Assembly (NCBI RefSeq): GCF_910594985.1 | Contig: NZ_CAJVCE010000001.1 | Span: 1-64,000 of the forward strand | Direction of reading: 5' to 3' | Length of the DNA stretch: 64,000 nucleotides | Source: Paenibacillus allorhizosphaerae | Lineage (GTDB): Bacteria; Bacillota; Bacilli; Paenibacillales; NBRC-103111 | Part shown: in pieces, positions 1-8,692 of the stretch | Numbering within the stretch: the stretch's first letter is position 1 | How the letters are laid out: every line of letters begins with the position of its first letter | The notes under the pieces: model-generated | Seen by the model: only the letters and a program-made list of their open reading frames with translations | Told to the model about the DNA's origin: nothing | Database searches by the model: none | Translations under genes and position numbers: made by a program

Positions 1-149
1 ATTATATACATCGAACAATGTTTTCCCTTTATCAATTACGATCCCACGACTATTTATATCTGTATCTGCAAGTCGTTTTTTATTTTACTTTTCCCACATG
101 CTGCCATACCTATAAGAACGATATTTTTTCTATTATTAAACTCGATCAT
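1..149 (-). pseudogene. Shikimate-kinase-like P-loop protein, partial and frameshifted
   Basis: Reading the minus strand from an ATG at 149, preceded by GGAAGGTG, gives a start typical of shikimate-kinase-like P-loop kinases: a beta strand (NIVLIGMAACGKS) with the Walker A motif. The frame stops after 31 codons, but a different frame then continues with DTDINSRGIVIDKGKTLFDV, which matches the IDTD strand and following helix of the family. The stretch normally lying between GKS and DTD is too short here, so a small deletion with a frameshift is likely. The gene runs off the left edge. A sequencing error cannot be excluded. Confidence 0.6.
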
Positions 150-232
150 TAAATCACCTTCCATATGTTTAATCCTATATGTATAAAGCCGGATACCTCC
201 GCAAAGCTTGAAGAATTCCGGCTCTGTGTTCA

Positions 233-1636
233 TTACGACACTTCTTCCCGTTGCGCTCCCCGGGAACGACTCAAGTTCGCCGCCATTTTCTTTTTGACTG
301 GGGGTAGACAGTTCACGAGACGCATTCCCGTTCTCATGCAGGCCAGCGCAATCCTGCCGATCACCGGTTTATGCATCACCGTGTTGTCGTCCATCTGTTT
401 GCGTGAATCGAGCACCGCCTCAAAACCGTACCGGATCATCTCGGCCTCGTATTCGTTTACGGCCTGCTTCAGCGGCTTTATTCCGTCCCGCGCTTCGATC
501 ATCCTTTGACATAGCAAAGCGGCATCGCGTAAAGCCGTATTTGCACCTACGCCGCGGCCGGGAGTCATCGTATGAATCGCATCGCCGATGAGGGTGACGT
601 TGCTTGTCGGCCAAGGCTCAATCGGCACCGAAGTGCGGATGTTTACGGTGATCATGGCGGTAGGATCGGACATACGGACGATTTCCCGCAGATGCGGATG
701 CCAGCTTTCGGTCATCTCCAGCACGATACGTTTTAGATGCTCCCCATCTTTGATCTGCAAAGGATTCTCCGCAAAGCTGCGGCGGGAAGCCCAAAATCCC
801 CAGCTGATGTAATCCCTGGTATTGTCGTACAAGAGCCCCGGCCAGCGGGTGAGCAGCTCCGCATCGTTGCCGCCGATGCCGTGTTTAATGCCGCTGTGGT
901 CCCATTTGAACTCCATCGCGTGCAGGATACATCCGTATGCTTTTGGCGCCATAACCATCGTGACTCCGTGGAACACCTTGTGCGGCAGCAGCGCCTTGGT
1001 TTCGTCCGTAATCGGCAGCTTGCCTCCGATGCTCACAATCCCGGTTTCCTCCAACTTGGCGTGCGGCAGAAACTGCTTGCGGACCGGCGAATTCGCACCG
1101 TCCGCACCGACCAGAAGATCGCCAGTGGCACTCGTCCCGTCTTCGAAAAATGCGGTAACCGTACCATCCGCATTTTGCGCATATCGGGAAAATTTTTTAT
1201 CAAAATGAACGATGTCTTCCAGTCCCGTCAGCAGCACCTGGCGCAGTGTCATGCGGCTTACCGATTTTTCGTCGTTCACGGGGTCGCTTCCCGACTCCAG
1301 CTCCAGACTAAGCAGTTCCGTATACCGCTCCGTCAGCATATTGAAATACTTTGGCGTCCGCGCGCAAGTGGCGACAAAAATATCGAAGAGCTCCGGTAGA
1401 AGGCATTTTTTCAAAGCGCGGCTTCCGTCAGGGCTGATCCCGACGCGATATCCCTGCAGTCCCCCGGTGCGCGTCCTGTCCCGTTCGTACACTTCGGCGT
1501 GAATTCCCGCCCGTTTTAAGCCATGAGCGAGACATAACCCTCCGGTTCCCGCCCCGATAATGATGACTTTGAACGTATTTATAAGTAACCGCTCCCCTCC
1601 CAATGTTTCTGAACCACAGATCATGGTGCATTGCAT
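233..1636 (-). CDS. FAD-dependent aromatic-hydroxylase-type monooxygenase
   Basis: Flavoprotein monooxygenase of the PHBH/UbiH type, which would use FAD, NAD(P)H and O2 to hydroxylate a small molecule in the cytoplasm. The Rossmann FAD motif GAGTGGLCLAHGL lies near residues 27-39, the GADGANSPVR motif near residue 180, and the late FAD motif TLIGDAIHTMTPGRGVGAN near residue 345. The start is unusual: a strong ribosome site (GGGAGGGG) stands before ATA AAT ACG at 1582, exactly where relatives start just ahead of the KVIIIGAG strand, but there is no ATG there. The ATG at 1636 lacks a good ribosome site. It follows the PadR gene by 19 bases, so the two probably form an operon. Substrate unknown. 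Confidence 0.88.
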   Translation of the reverse strand: MQCTMICGSETLGGERLLINTFKVIIIGAGTGGLCLAHGLKRAGIHAEVYERDRTRTGGLQGYRVGISPDGSRALKKCLLPELFDIFVATCARTPKYFNMLTERYTELLSLELESGSDPVNDEKSVSRMTLRQVLLTGLEDIVHFDKKFSRYAQNADGTVTAFFEDGTSATGDLLVGADGANSPVRKQFLPHAKLEETGIVSIGGKLPITDETKALLPHKVFHGVTMVMAPKAYGCILHAMEFKWDHSGIKHGIGGNDAELLTRWPGLLYDNTRDYISWGFWASRRSFAENPLQIKDGEHLKRIVLEMTESWHPHLREIVRMSDPTAMITVNIRTSVPIEPWPTSNVTLIGDAIHTMTPGRGVGANTALRDAALLCQRMIEARDGIKPLKQAVNEYEAEMIRYGFEAVLDSRKQMDDNTVMHKPVIGRIALACMRTGMRLVNCLPPVKKKMAANLSRSRGAQREEVS

Positions 1637-1655
1637 TGATCCCCATCAAACACCA

Positions 1656-2294
1656 TTACCCTCTCGATTCAAATTGCTTGGTAATTTCCCTCAGCCAATC
1701 GTCATTCCATGTTAAAGCTCCAGTCCGCAGATCCATGACCACGGATCCGACCCATTCCAATTCGGCTACGAGCATCGCTCGTTTATACTCCATTTCAAGC
1801 ATGAACAGTCTTGGAATTACGTCCTTGTGCGTGGCGAATAATGAATCGAGACGGCCGAGCTCCTGTTCCAAAGCGTGGAGCCTGGTTTCAAGCTGCTTCG
1901 TGGTATCCTCGCTGGTCAGCATCGGCGCAAAGGACACCGCTACCGGAAATTCCGGAAATTCCTCACAAGGGGTGGAAAGAATCTCTCTCAACCATTGTGC
2001 CAGCACGCCTCGACCCTCGTCCGTAGCTTCATAAATGGTCCGGTCGGGTTTACCGGTTTCCCGGGCGGTTTCCCGAACCGAGATCAGGCCGTCACGCAGC
2101 AGACGATCAATCGTCTGATAAATGTTCGTGCGCTGACGTACGTTAATCACTTCATCCTTTCCTCGTTCTTTGATCAACTGCTGTATCCGGTACGGGTGCA
2201 TCGGTTCCTCGGTCAATAATGCAAGCACGGCAATCGCTAAAGGAGATCTTTGGGTTGTATTTGTCTTTTTCATAGTCATTATATTACTATTCAT
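1656..2294 (-). CDS. PadR-family transcriptional regulator
   Basis: DNA-binding repressor of the PadR family. The winged helix occupies about residues 17-95 (SPLAIAVLALLTEEPMHPYRI through YQTIDRLLRDGLI and TIYEATDEG), followed by a helical C-terminal dimerisation domain with residues 120-212, length normal for the family. It precedes the FAD monooxygenase and probably controls it and itself. The exact start is uncertain: the ATGs at 2294, 2279 and 2273 are in frame and none has a clear ribosome site; homologues usually begin near the last. A 15-base tandem repeat overlaps the start region and may be the operator. PadR regulators commonly respond to phenolic or toxic compounds; the ligand here is unknown. 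Confidence 0.9.
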   Translation of the reverse strand: MNSNIMTMKKTNTTQRSPLAIAVLALLTEEPMHPYRIQQLIKERGKDEVINVRQRTNIYQTIDRLLRDGLISVRETARETGKPDRTIYEATDEGRGVLAQWLREILSTPCEEFPEFPVAVSFAPMLTSEDTTKQLETRLHALEQELGRLDSLFATHKDVIPRLFMLEMEYKRAMLVAELEWVGSVVMDLRTGALTWNDDWLREITKQFESRG

Positions 2295-2305
2295 TACATT
2301 ACTAT
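2276..2305 (-). promoter_or_regulatory. Tandem 15-bp repeat at the padR start, candidate operator
   Basis: Two directly adjacent 15-base copies (plus-strand TCATTATATTACTAT and TCATTACATTACTAT) differ at one base. On the minus strand they follow a TTGACA hexamer (2310-2305) and contain TATAAT, so they sit on the likely promoter and translation start of the PadR gene. An autoregulatory operator is the simplest reading. Confidence 0.45.
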
Positions 2306-2462
2306 GTCAATGGGCAAAAAAATTCCGGCTACGGCGATCTTCATCCTCGCGTGCCGTTTCAAAGGGTCATGATTTCTCCGCGTTCGTTTCACATTACGAT
2401 CATTGCAGACGTATTCCTTCGATATACCCGCATGCTGCGAACCCAAAATTCCTTGCGTTTGT

Positions 2463-3158
2463 TCATATCAAATGATCCGCTTTATAATCAATATACAACG
2501 TGGCATCGGTTTGTACCTCTGCGTAGAATACATCCGAAACCGAATTCACCCCCGCCTTTTTCAATTGTTGTTCCAACCATTTAACGTCGAGACTCATTTT
2601 TGCAAGGGAGTCTTCATTTATTCTCCCATCTGATATGACCCCGGTTGAAGTCGGGAATATCAGCGTTTTTTTATACGTTGTATTTGAACATGTCTTTTTG
2701 TCTTGTTTTTTCATAACGGACAGGTCACCGTTGATTTCAAAAATCGCGTATTCAACGTCCTTTAAAGAAAATACATTTTGCTGGCGCAGCATGCCTTGAA
2801 GCGTATCTAAATCAAGACGAGCCTTTTTCAGCTCCTCTTCCATAAGCTTCCCTTGTCTTATTACTATGGCAGGTTCACCTGTTATTAGTCGGCGTGCCGC
2901 TTTTGACTTTAAGCTAATGTAACCCATTACTATCGTTAGTACCGCCCAGCCGAATACGGCAAATAACCCTTTATCAATGTCCAGGTTTTGTTCCGTAGTT
3001 ACAGAGGCCGTTATATTCCCTATTGTAATAGCCGTGATAAAGGTAAAAACATTCAGCTTACCGATTTCCGTTTTACCCATGATCCTGGCCAAGACTAAAA
3101 GAACGATAAAAGAGCAAATAATGCGAAATGTAACTTCTGGATAGCCCACATTCGTCAT
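2463..3158 (-). CDS. DUF421 (YetF-type) membrane protein
   Basis: Membrane protein of the DUF421 family. Three hydrophobic helices cover about residues 8-85 and include the family signature RIMGKTEIGKLNVFTFITAITIGNI; a soluble C-terminal part follows (residues 90-231) with the usual PAIVIRQGKLMEEELKKARLDL segment and an FLKD-like stretch. Length is normal. Function of the family is not settled; in Bacillus members are linked to spore and membrane processes. The ATG at 3158 is directly abutted by its GGAAGG site, so the GTG at 3149 may be the true start. It stands alone, with separate neighbours on both sides. Confidence 0.88.
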   Translation of the reverse strand: MTNVGYPEVTFRIICSFIVLLVLARIMGKTEIGKLNVFTFITAITIGNITASVTTEQNLDIDKGLFAVFGWAVLTIVMGYISLKSKAARRLITGEPAIVIRQGKLMEEELKKARLDLDTLQGMLRQQNVFSLKDVEYAIFEINGDLSVMKKQDKKTCSNTTYKKTLIFPTSTGVISDGRINEDSLAKMSLDVKWLEQQLKKAGVNSVSDVFYAEVQTDATLYIDYKADHLI

Positions 3159-3268
3159 CCTTCCGAATTTGAAGCTTATAGATCAAGGCGACGAGCCTTA
3201 ACACATCACGATGATTAGTATGTTAAATTTTGAGAAGGGATATTACACCATTTCTCAAATTCCTCTTC

Positions 3269-3406
3269 TTATTTTGCCGGCATGACCCGATCGACATAGT
3301 TGTCCGTTATTTTTCCCGCACTGGAAAATAAAAATGAACGAACAGCCAACGCTACTGCCCCGTTGTCCATTCGTCCGTACTTTCCAAGAACCGCTTTCCG
3401 CAATAT
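3269..3406 (-). other. Open frame continuing after the SDR stop, possible gene remnant
   Basis: The SDR reading frame stays open for about 45 codons after its TGA. The translation (including GKYGRMDNGAVALAVRSF and GKITDNYVDRVMPAK) has protein-like composition but I cannot name a family. It may be the tail of a lost gene. No start codon with a ribosome site is seen. Confidence 0.25.
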
Positions 3407-4144
3407 TCAGTTAAACCCGCCGTTTACGCGAATCGTCTGCCCCGTTATCCAACGGGCTTTGCCGCTGACCAGCAATTCGATCGCATTCGCGATGTCCTCT
3501 GGTTCGCCAAGCCGCCCAAACGCATTCATTCTGCGGTACGAATCAATCAGCTCCTGTGATTTGCCGTTCAAGAATAACTCGGTCGACACTTGCCCGGGCG
3601 CGATGCAATTAATGACAATGTCCTTGGGACCGAATTCCTTAGCCAATTGGCGGGTCAACTGCTCGACCGCACCTTTCGTTGCGGCGTAGACGCTGTACGT
3701 CGGCAGCATCGCGCCCGACACGGAGGTCGAAAAATTGATGATCGTCCCGCCTTTTGCCATATGCTTCATCGCTTGTTGGCAAGCGAAATAAGTCCCTTTC
3801 ACGTTGATGGCGAAATGCCGATCAAACATCTCCTCCTTCACGTCCTCGATAGCCATGCATTCCAACATGCCGGCATTATTGACCAGAATGTCCACGCGCC
3901 CGTATCGCTCGAGCGTCTCCGAGAATAACGCTTCGACTTCGCTCACCATGCTCACATCCGCGCGGATTGCAGTCGCCTCGCCGCCGGATTGCTCAATTAT
4001 CTTTACGACCTCGCCAGCTTTCCCTTGATTCGACGAATAATTGACAACCACCTTTGCGCCGGATTGCGCCAATTGGATGGCCACTTGCCGTCCGATCCCC
4101 CGCGACGCTCCGGTGACGATCGCGACTTTTCCATTTATGCTCAT
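3407..4144 (-). CDS. SDR-family NAD(P)-dependent oxidoreductase
   Basis: Classical short-chain dehydrogenase/reductase, similar to 3-oxoacyl-ACP reductases and glucose dehydrogenases. The cofactor motif TGASRGIGRQ lies near residues 12-21, NNAG near 89-92, the catalytic Ser-Tyr-Lys set as S (STSVSG) with YAATK near residues 150-156, and the end GQTIRVNGGFN is typical. The ATG at 4144 has AAAGGAG nine bases upstream; the ATG at 4150 is too close to it. It is divergent from the AraC regulator at 4330, a common arrangement in which the regulator controls the oxidoreductase. Substrate unknown. Confidence 0.92.
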   Translation of the reverse strand: MSINGKVAIVTGASRGIGRQVAIQLAQSGAKVVVNYSSNQGKAGEVVKIIEQSGGEATAIRADVSMVSEVEALFSETLERYGRVDILVNNAGMLECMAIEDVKEEMFDRHFAINVKGTYFACQQAMKHMAKGGTIINFSTSVSGAMLPTYSVYAATKGAVEQLTRQLAKEFGPKDIVINCIAPGQVSTELFLNGKSQELIDSYRRMNAFGRLGEPEDIANAIELLVSGKARWITGQTIRVNGGFN

Positions 4145-4329
4145 TTCCATACTCTCCTTTAACTTGATTTAGGCCGATCGATTATCCGCCATGTTCGACC
4201 TTGCAAATTCATTATAGTAAATGTTTGTATTAATCGGTTAGAACATATCTGTTCGATCCTTGCCTAATTGTCTTCTATCTCGCTATTATAAAAGTAAACT
4301 ACATCCTTTCTGGAATGGAGCGCACAAAC

Positions 4330-5265
4330 ATGGACACAAATATTGAATCATTGCGCATAGAGCAAGCCTTGCAACAATTGGCGCTCTTGATACGCCGCCA
4401 TGCTCCATCGAGCGGTACACATCAGACGGCCGTGCCTTCTTTGGCGCTGATGCATGCCACACAGTTGTCAGAACCGCTGGAATCCGTATATAAGCCATCC
4501 ATTTGCGTTGTAGCGCAAGGGGCGAAAACGGCCACACTGGCCGACGAAACCTACCGCTACGATCCCTCGACATACCTGGTCACTTCCGTCGAATTGCCGA
4601 TCATCGGCAAAATCATCGAAGCTTCGCCCGAGATCCCGTATTTAAGCTTGAAACTGAGTTTCGACGCCGACGTCATCTTAGACATCGTGAAAGAAACGAA
4701 TCGTCCCGTTTTCGTTCCTGCGGAAGCCAGTCGTGGCATAACTGTGAACGGAACGTCTCTCCCATTACTCGATGCCATCGTGCGGCTCTTGCAGTTGCTC
4801 AATGCGCCTGAGGACGTTCCGATTTTGGCGCCGCTCGTCATCCGCGAAATTTTGTATCGAGTGCTTCAAGGCGAACAAGGCGCACTCATCCATCAATTCG
4901 CGATCATCGGCAGCCATGCGCACAATATTGCTCAAGCGATTCAGTTGATTAACCGGCAATACAACCGTCCGATTGTGATCGAGCAGCTTGCAAAGTCCGT
5001 GAACTTGAGCACGTCGGCGTTTCATAAGCATTTCAAGCGAATCACGGCGATGAGCCCGTTGCAATACCAAAAAACGGTGCGTTTGCAAGAAGCCCGGCGA
5101 TTAATGTTGACGGAAGCTGTGCAAGCCTCCGATGCAGCCTTCCGTGTTGGCTACGAGAGCCCTTCCCAGTTCAGCCGGGAATATGCTCGTATGTACGGAC
5201 GGCCGCCCATGCTGGACGTTCAGGAGCTTCGCGGTTCGACTGCGGGTTCCAATGTACTATATTAG
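4330..5265 (+). CDS. AraC-family regulator with AraC_N sensor domain
   Basis: Transcription activator. Residues 15-165 form the AraC_N type sensor domain (note PSICVVAQGAKTATLADETYRYD), and residues 205-300 hold the two helix-turn-helix motifs (STSAFHKHFKRITAMSPLQYQK, then ASDAAFRVGYESPSQFSREY). The ATG at 4330 has GGAG nine bases upstream, which decides it over the ATG at 4315 that lies inside that ribosome site. Divergent from the SDR gene across about 185 bases, so control of that oxidoreductase is likely. This subfamily often senses small aromatic or aldehyde-type stress signals, but the ligand is unknown. Confidence 0.92.
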   Translation: MDTNIESLRIEQALQQLALLIRRHAPSSGTHQTAVPSLALMHATQLSEPLESVYKPSICVVAQGAKTATLADETYRYDPSTYLVTSVELPIIGKIIEASPEIPYLSLKLSFDADVILDIVKETNRPVFVPAEASRGITVNGTSLPLLDAIVRLLQLLNAPEDVPILAPLVIREILYRVLQGEQGALIHQFAIIGSHAHNIAQAIQLINRQYNRPIVIEQLAKSVNLSTSAFHKHFKRITAMSPLQYQKTVRLQEARRLMLTEAVQASDAAFRVGYESPSQFSREYARMYGRPPMLDVQELRGSTAGSNVLY

Positions 5266-5380
5266 GAATCGATATCGCTCGCGACTCATGTAGATCGAGC
5301 TGTGCACTTCCGCGGTATCATCATCAGCCGCGGCGCCGCGATTACGTTCATCCTCCGCATGATTTGTCAAAATCGGGAAT

Positions 5381-5421
5381 GGGCTAAAGTTCTTGTCATT
5401 TGCCATTGAAGAACTTAGCCC
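5381..5421 (+). terminator. Hairpin between the AraC and APH genes
   Basis: GGGCTAAAGTTCTT pairs with AAGAACTTAGCCC over about 13 pairs with one bulge. There is no clear T-run on either side, so it is a weak terminator candidate serving the convergent AraC and APH-type genes. Confidence 0.45.
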
Positions 5422-5500
5422 ATAAAACAAAAAAAGGCTCGTTCTCGAAGAAAGTGACAGGAAATCTTTTGATTAATCACGTCTTCCAAAACGGCCGATA

Positions 5501-6403
5501 TCACAATGCGTTGTTGGCCCTATCCTCTTCCAATACTTCTAACCCTTCGGAGATCCAGTCGTGATCCCCGGCCTTTAAGCCTTCTAACAAGTAACTGACT
5601 TGATCGAACGTTACGAACAAGGAGACTTTTCTGATGTGAGCGTCCAAGTCAACCTCGCCTCTAAAAGCCATCACTTGCCGAGTAAACGGCTCGCCGCAAT
5701 CCTCCAAAAGATATACATAATCGTAATCGGGATCACTTATCGCGGCATCACCGAAATCGATAATACCCGTTATTGCGGTATGATGTGAATCCGTCAAAAA
5801 ATGATCAGGTGACAAATCGCCGTGAATCAATGCCGGAGTATATCGAGTATATTCCGGATGATCCAGATAGGATTGGAAGCGTAGCGAGAGATATTCCCGT
5901 AAAGACACATTAAGAAGCGGGAACGCCTGCTTCTCCGCCGCTTCCATTAGCAAGCAAATATCATTTTTCAGGTTTCGAACAGGAACTCCAGCCTGAATGG
6001 CAGTTTCAACGGGAAATGCGCTCAATCCATTCATGAAATCAGCAAGCTGCAGAGCGAATCGATCTGTTACAATATCCGGGAAAGAGGCCATTCCGTCTTC
6101 CCCCAAGATCTCTCCCTGGACTTTCCTATAGCCTACGAAGGGACTTCCATCGCTTTGCCTTCCGATATATACAAATTCCGGAATACTAACCTTGACACAA
6201 TCGACCAACAAAGGCAGCAAGTGAATTTCTTTGTTCAATTCATCTGCTCCTTGTTGACCCTTGGGAAAACGAAATACCCATTCTCCATTGACGAGGATCG
6301 CGTAATTCCGGAAGCCTTCACCGAGCGATTCGATAGTTTGTATGCTCACATCGGGGAACTGTTCCTTTATCATTGTTGCATAATGAAGTTCATTTTGTTT
6401 CAT
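5501..6403 (-). CDS. APH-family phosphotransferase
   Basis: Kinase-fold phosphotransferase of the aminoglycoside phosphotransferase/choline kinase superfamily. The catalytic loop HGDLSPDHF is at residues 194-202 (Asp196 catalytic) and the metal-binding IIDFGDA at 214-220 (Asp216). The N-lobe runs to about residue 110. Start is supported by AGGAGG eight bases upstream of the ATG. The true substrate (antibiotic, sugar or other alcohol) cannot be told from sequence; close relatives are annotated both as resistance enzymes and as housekeeping kinases. It lies 88 bases upstream of, and in the same direction as, the next minus-strand unit (GH127), which ends at 6491. Confidence 0.88.
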   Translation of the reverse strand: MKQNELHYATMIKEQFPDVSIQTIESLGEGFRNYAILVNGEWVFRFPKGQQGADELNKEIHLLPLLVDCVKVSIPEFVYIGRQSDGSPFVGYRKVQGEILGEDGMASFPDIVTDRFALQLADFMNGLSAFPVETAIQAGVPVRNLKNDICLLMEAAEKQAFPLLNVSLREYLSLRFQSYLDHPEYTRYTPALIHGDLSPDHFLTDSHHTAITGIIDFGDAAISDPDYDYVYLLEDCGEPFTRQVMAFRGEVDLDAHIRKVSLFVTFDQVSYLLEGLKAGDHDWISEGLEVLEEDRANNAL

Positions 6404-6490
6404 ATAGGTACCTCCTATGTACTTCCGGCAAAGTACTTTTCATTGTCGGAGAAGCCCCCGTCGAGACTTGTTTTATGCGAAGGAAGTATA

Positions 6491-8638
6491 TTACACATCT
6501 TCTTGTTTCTTATCGTTTACAACAGGCTCGATGATATCGAACCTGTTTTTTGACCTTTTCGCGAATTCAATATGTGGAGCTGCTTTTTGCCATTCATTCG
6601 CTTCCTCACTGTCATCGATCATAGGCAAACAAGACATTCTAAGTCTCGCGCATCCCAATGGAATCATACTGATTTCTTCTTCCGGCTCCTCTGAACGAAT
6701 GGGTGAATTTTGAAGCTCATCAACCGTTTCATCCTGCAGAGTCCAGTTCGGAATTCTTTTTGCCTTCACTTTTATTTCGACGGGTGCTCCCTCCACGGTC
6801 CACGGCTGCTCTTCCATACGTTCTTTTTCGTTTACGGTTACGGATTCCTCTATATTATTACGATCTAGTACCAGGCCATAATTCCACGGTGTCTTGGGCA
6901 AAACCTCCCAGTTTGGCCACTCCGCAGTTCCCCTATATGGATCGTGACCTATATCTAAATGTTTTCTCCATTCCTCTTCTATCTTAATTGAATAACTCAA
7001 GGGGCCTCTATCTACCGTTATACTCCCGTTCCTTGGCCATTGCGTAACGCTAGTCTTCATCTCCATTTTGATTTGAATCTGATCTCCGTGCCGCCAAAGC
7101 CGATTCATTAATAAAAACTTGCTTTTTTCGGTTTGCTTACAAACTTCATTTCCATTTAAATAAACGGTAAAAGACGTACACCATCCGGGTATTCGTAAAT
7201 ATAACGGGAACTGTGTATCTTTATCCATTTCAAGCGTAATATTTACATTTCCTTTAAATGGATAGTGCGTATCAACATACAGTTTAACATCAGCGTCATC
7301 ATACCCTACCTTTGCACTTACTTCACATTCCGCATAGAGCCATGAAGCTAATCCTTTATCAGAAGTGGCCTGCCATAAGTTTTGTGCATACCATGGCCAT
7401 CCCATACCGGCGTTATGTCCGCAGCATCTGTTAAATGGTGTATACGCTAAACATGATTTATTAGACCGTTCATCCCCATTTCTAAAATGGTGATGAAAAG
7501 AAACATCAAGCTGCGGCATATTCGCGGCGGTTAAATAATGAAGTGCTTTTTGGTCCGGCGTATAGGCAGCAGGAAAATGATTTAACATGATATCTTCACA
7601 TTGGTCTGCATACTTCGCGTTACCGTTTATTCTACCGAGCATATAAAAATTTCTCGCGAACTCTACCATACCGCATGTTTCAAAAGCCTGTCTTGGGTCG
7701 ACACAGCCGGGTCTAATTCGTTCATCTGCGCCAAAGATTCCTCGAGGCATCTGTCCCCATGTCGACATATGCTGGTTGTACCAGTATTCCGTCTGGTCCA
7801 TGTGATAATTCAATTGGGATAACTGAGAGTAAATGCCGCTGTACGCGTATCTTTGAGCAAAATTTACAGCATGATGGTCAAGCCATTCGTCCCACGGAGG
7901 CCTTATATGCTTAAAAAATCTCCTGGCCAAATCCAATGCTTTACTATCGCCTGTTTGATTATAGTACCAAAATAAATGGGGAAGCATTTCACCGGCTCGA
8001 ACGCTTTGTACAAATGGACGCATGCTTCCAAACGCTTTCCCGCCCCATCCCAGATTTCCTTCCGTAGAAAGAGGAATAAACATTTCATCCGGTATCCCCG
8101 AACAAAAACGAAAAAATCTGTTCAGGAACGGTAAGATTCGCGGGTCGCCGGTATATTCAAAATGCTCAATAAATGCACTCAATATCACCATATGCGGAAA
8201 TAGGTCGCAAACGACCTGACCGTTTTTCCCTTTTGCAGACTTTAAGTATTTAGGTCCAAAATACCCGTCTTCATCTTGACCTGAGATCATTGCATCTATA
8301 TATTGACGGCAAATATCCAAACACCTTGCATCCTCTGTAATCGCAGCAAGGGAATAAAAACCTCTAAACCAATAAGGTACTTCCTCCCACCCGGAATCCA
8401 CTTCGGGATGAAGCCATCCGTTATTCCGGTACTCAAAAAATTTGCCGAATTCCGGAAGTCTGCCGGTCACGCCATCCAGCATGAAATCAAGCTGCTTCCC
8501 TAACCATCCTCTTGGCTTAATATGGCCTATAGGCAGTTTCATAAACGGGAGTGATTTAAGGGGGGCTCTATTATTTAAGTAATAGCTTTTTTCAGAATAT
8601 GCTATTGGCTTATCAACAATACACATTATATCATTCAT
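6491..8638 (-). CDS. Glycoside hydrolase family 127-type beta-L-arabinofuranosidase (DUF1680)
   Basis: Cytoplasmic glycosidase of the GH127/DUF1680 group, 715 residues, no signal peptide. An (alpha/alpha)6 barrel is expected over residues 40-470, with a beta-sandwich tail. The zinc and catalytic set of the known Bifidobacterium enzyme is present as Glu320-Thr-Cys322 and Cys405-Cys406 (context NRCCGHNAGMGW). The ATG at 8638 has GGAAGGAG eight bases upstream; an upstream in-frame start at 8686 has none. It follows an SBP by about 54 bases and probably removes L-arabinofuranose or a similar sugar from imported oligosaccharides. Exact specificity is inferred. Confidence 0.9.
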   Translation of the reverse strand: MNDIMCIVDKPIAYSEKSYYLNNRAPLKSLPFMKLPIGHIKPRGWLGKQLDFMLDGVTGRLPEFGKFFEYRNNGWLHPEVDSGWEEVPYWFRGFYSLAAITEDARCLDICRQYIDAMISGQDEDGYFGPKYLKSAKGKNGQVVCDLFPHMVILSAFIEHFEYTGDPRILPFLNRFFRFCSGIPDEMFIPLSTEGNLGWGGKAFGSMRPFVQSVRAGEMLPHLFWYYNQTGDSKALDLARRFFKHIRPPWDEWLDHHAVNFAQRYAYSGIYSQLSQLNYHMDQTEYWYNQHMSTWGQMPRGIFGADERIRPGCVDPRQAFETCGMVEFARNFYMLGRINGNAKYADQCEDIMLNHFPAAYTPDQKALHYLTAANMPQLDVSFHHHFRNGDERSNKSCLAYTPFNRCCGHNAGMGWPWYAQNLWQATSDKGLASWLYAECEVSAKVGYDDADVKLYVDTHYPFKGNVNITLEMDKDTQFPLYLRIPGWCTSFTVYLNGNEVCKQTEKSKFLLMNRLWRHGDQIQIKMEMKTSVTQWPRNGSITVDRGPLSYSIKIEEEWRKHLDIGHDPYRGTAEWPNWEVLPKTPWNYGLVLDRNNIEESVTVNEKERMEEQPWTVEGAPVEIKVKAKRIPNWTLQDETVDELQNSPIRSEEPEEEISMIPLGCARLRMSCLPMIDDSEEANEWQKAAPHIEFAKRSKNRFDIIEPVVNDKKQEDV

Positions 8639-8692
8639 GAGAAACGCTCCTTCCGATTGGGGAATGACCTTCCACAACGTATTCATTCGGCT

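Noticed and set aside
737..1399. 220-codon plus-strand frame over the FAD monooxygenase
   Set aside because: Antisense shadow; the minus-strand protein has clear FAD motifs.
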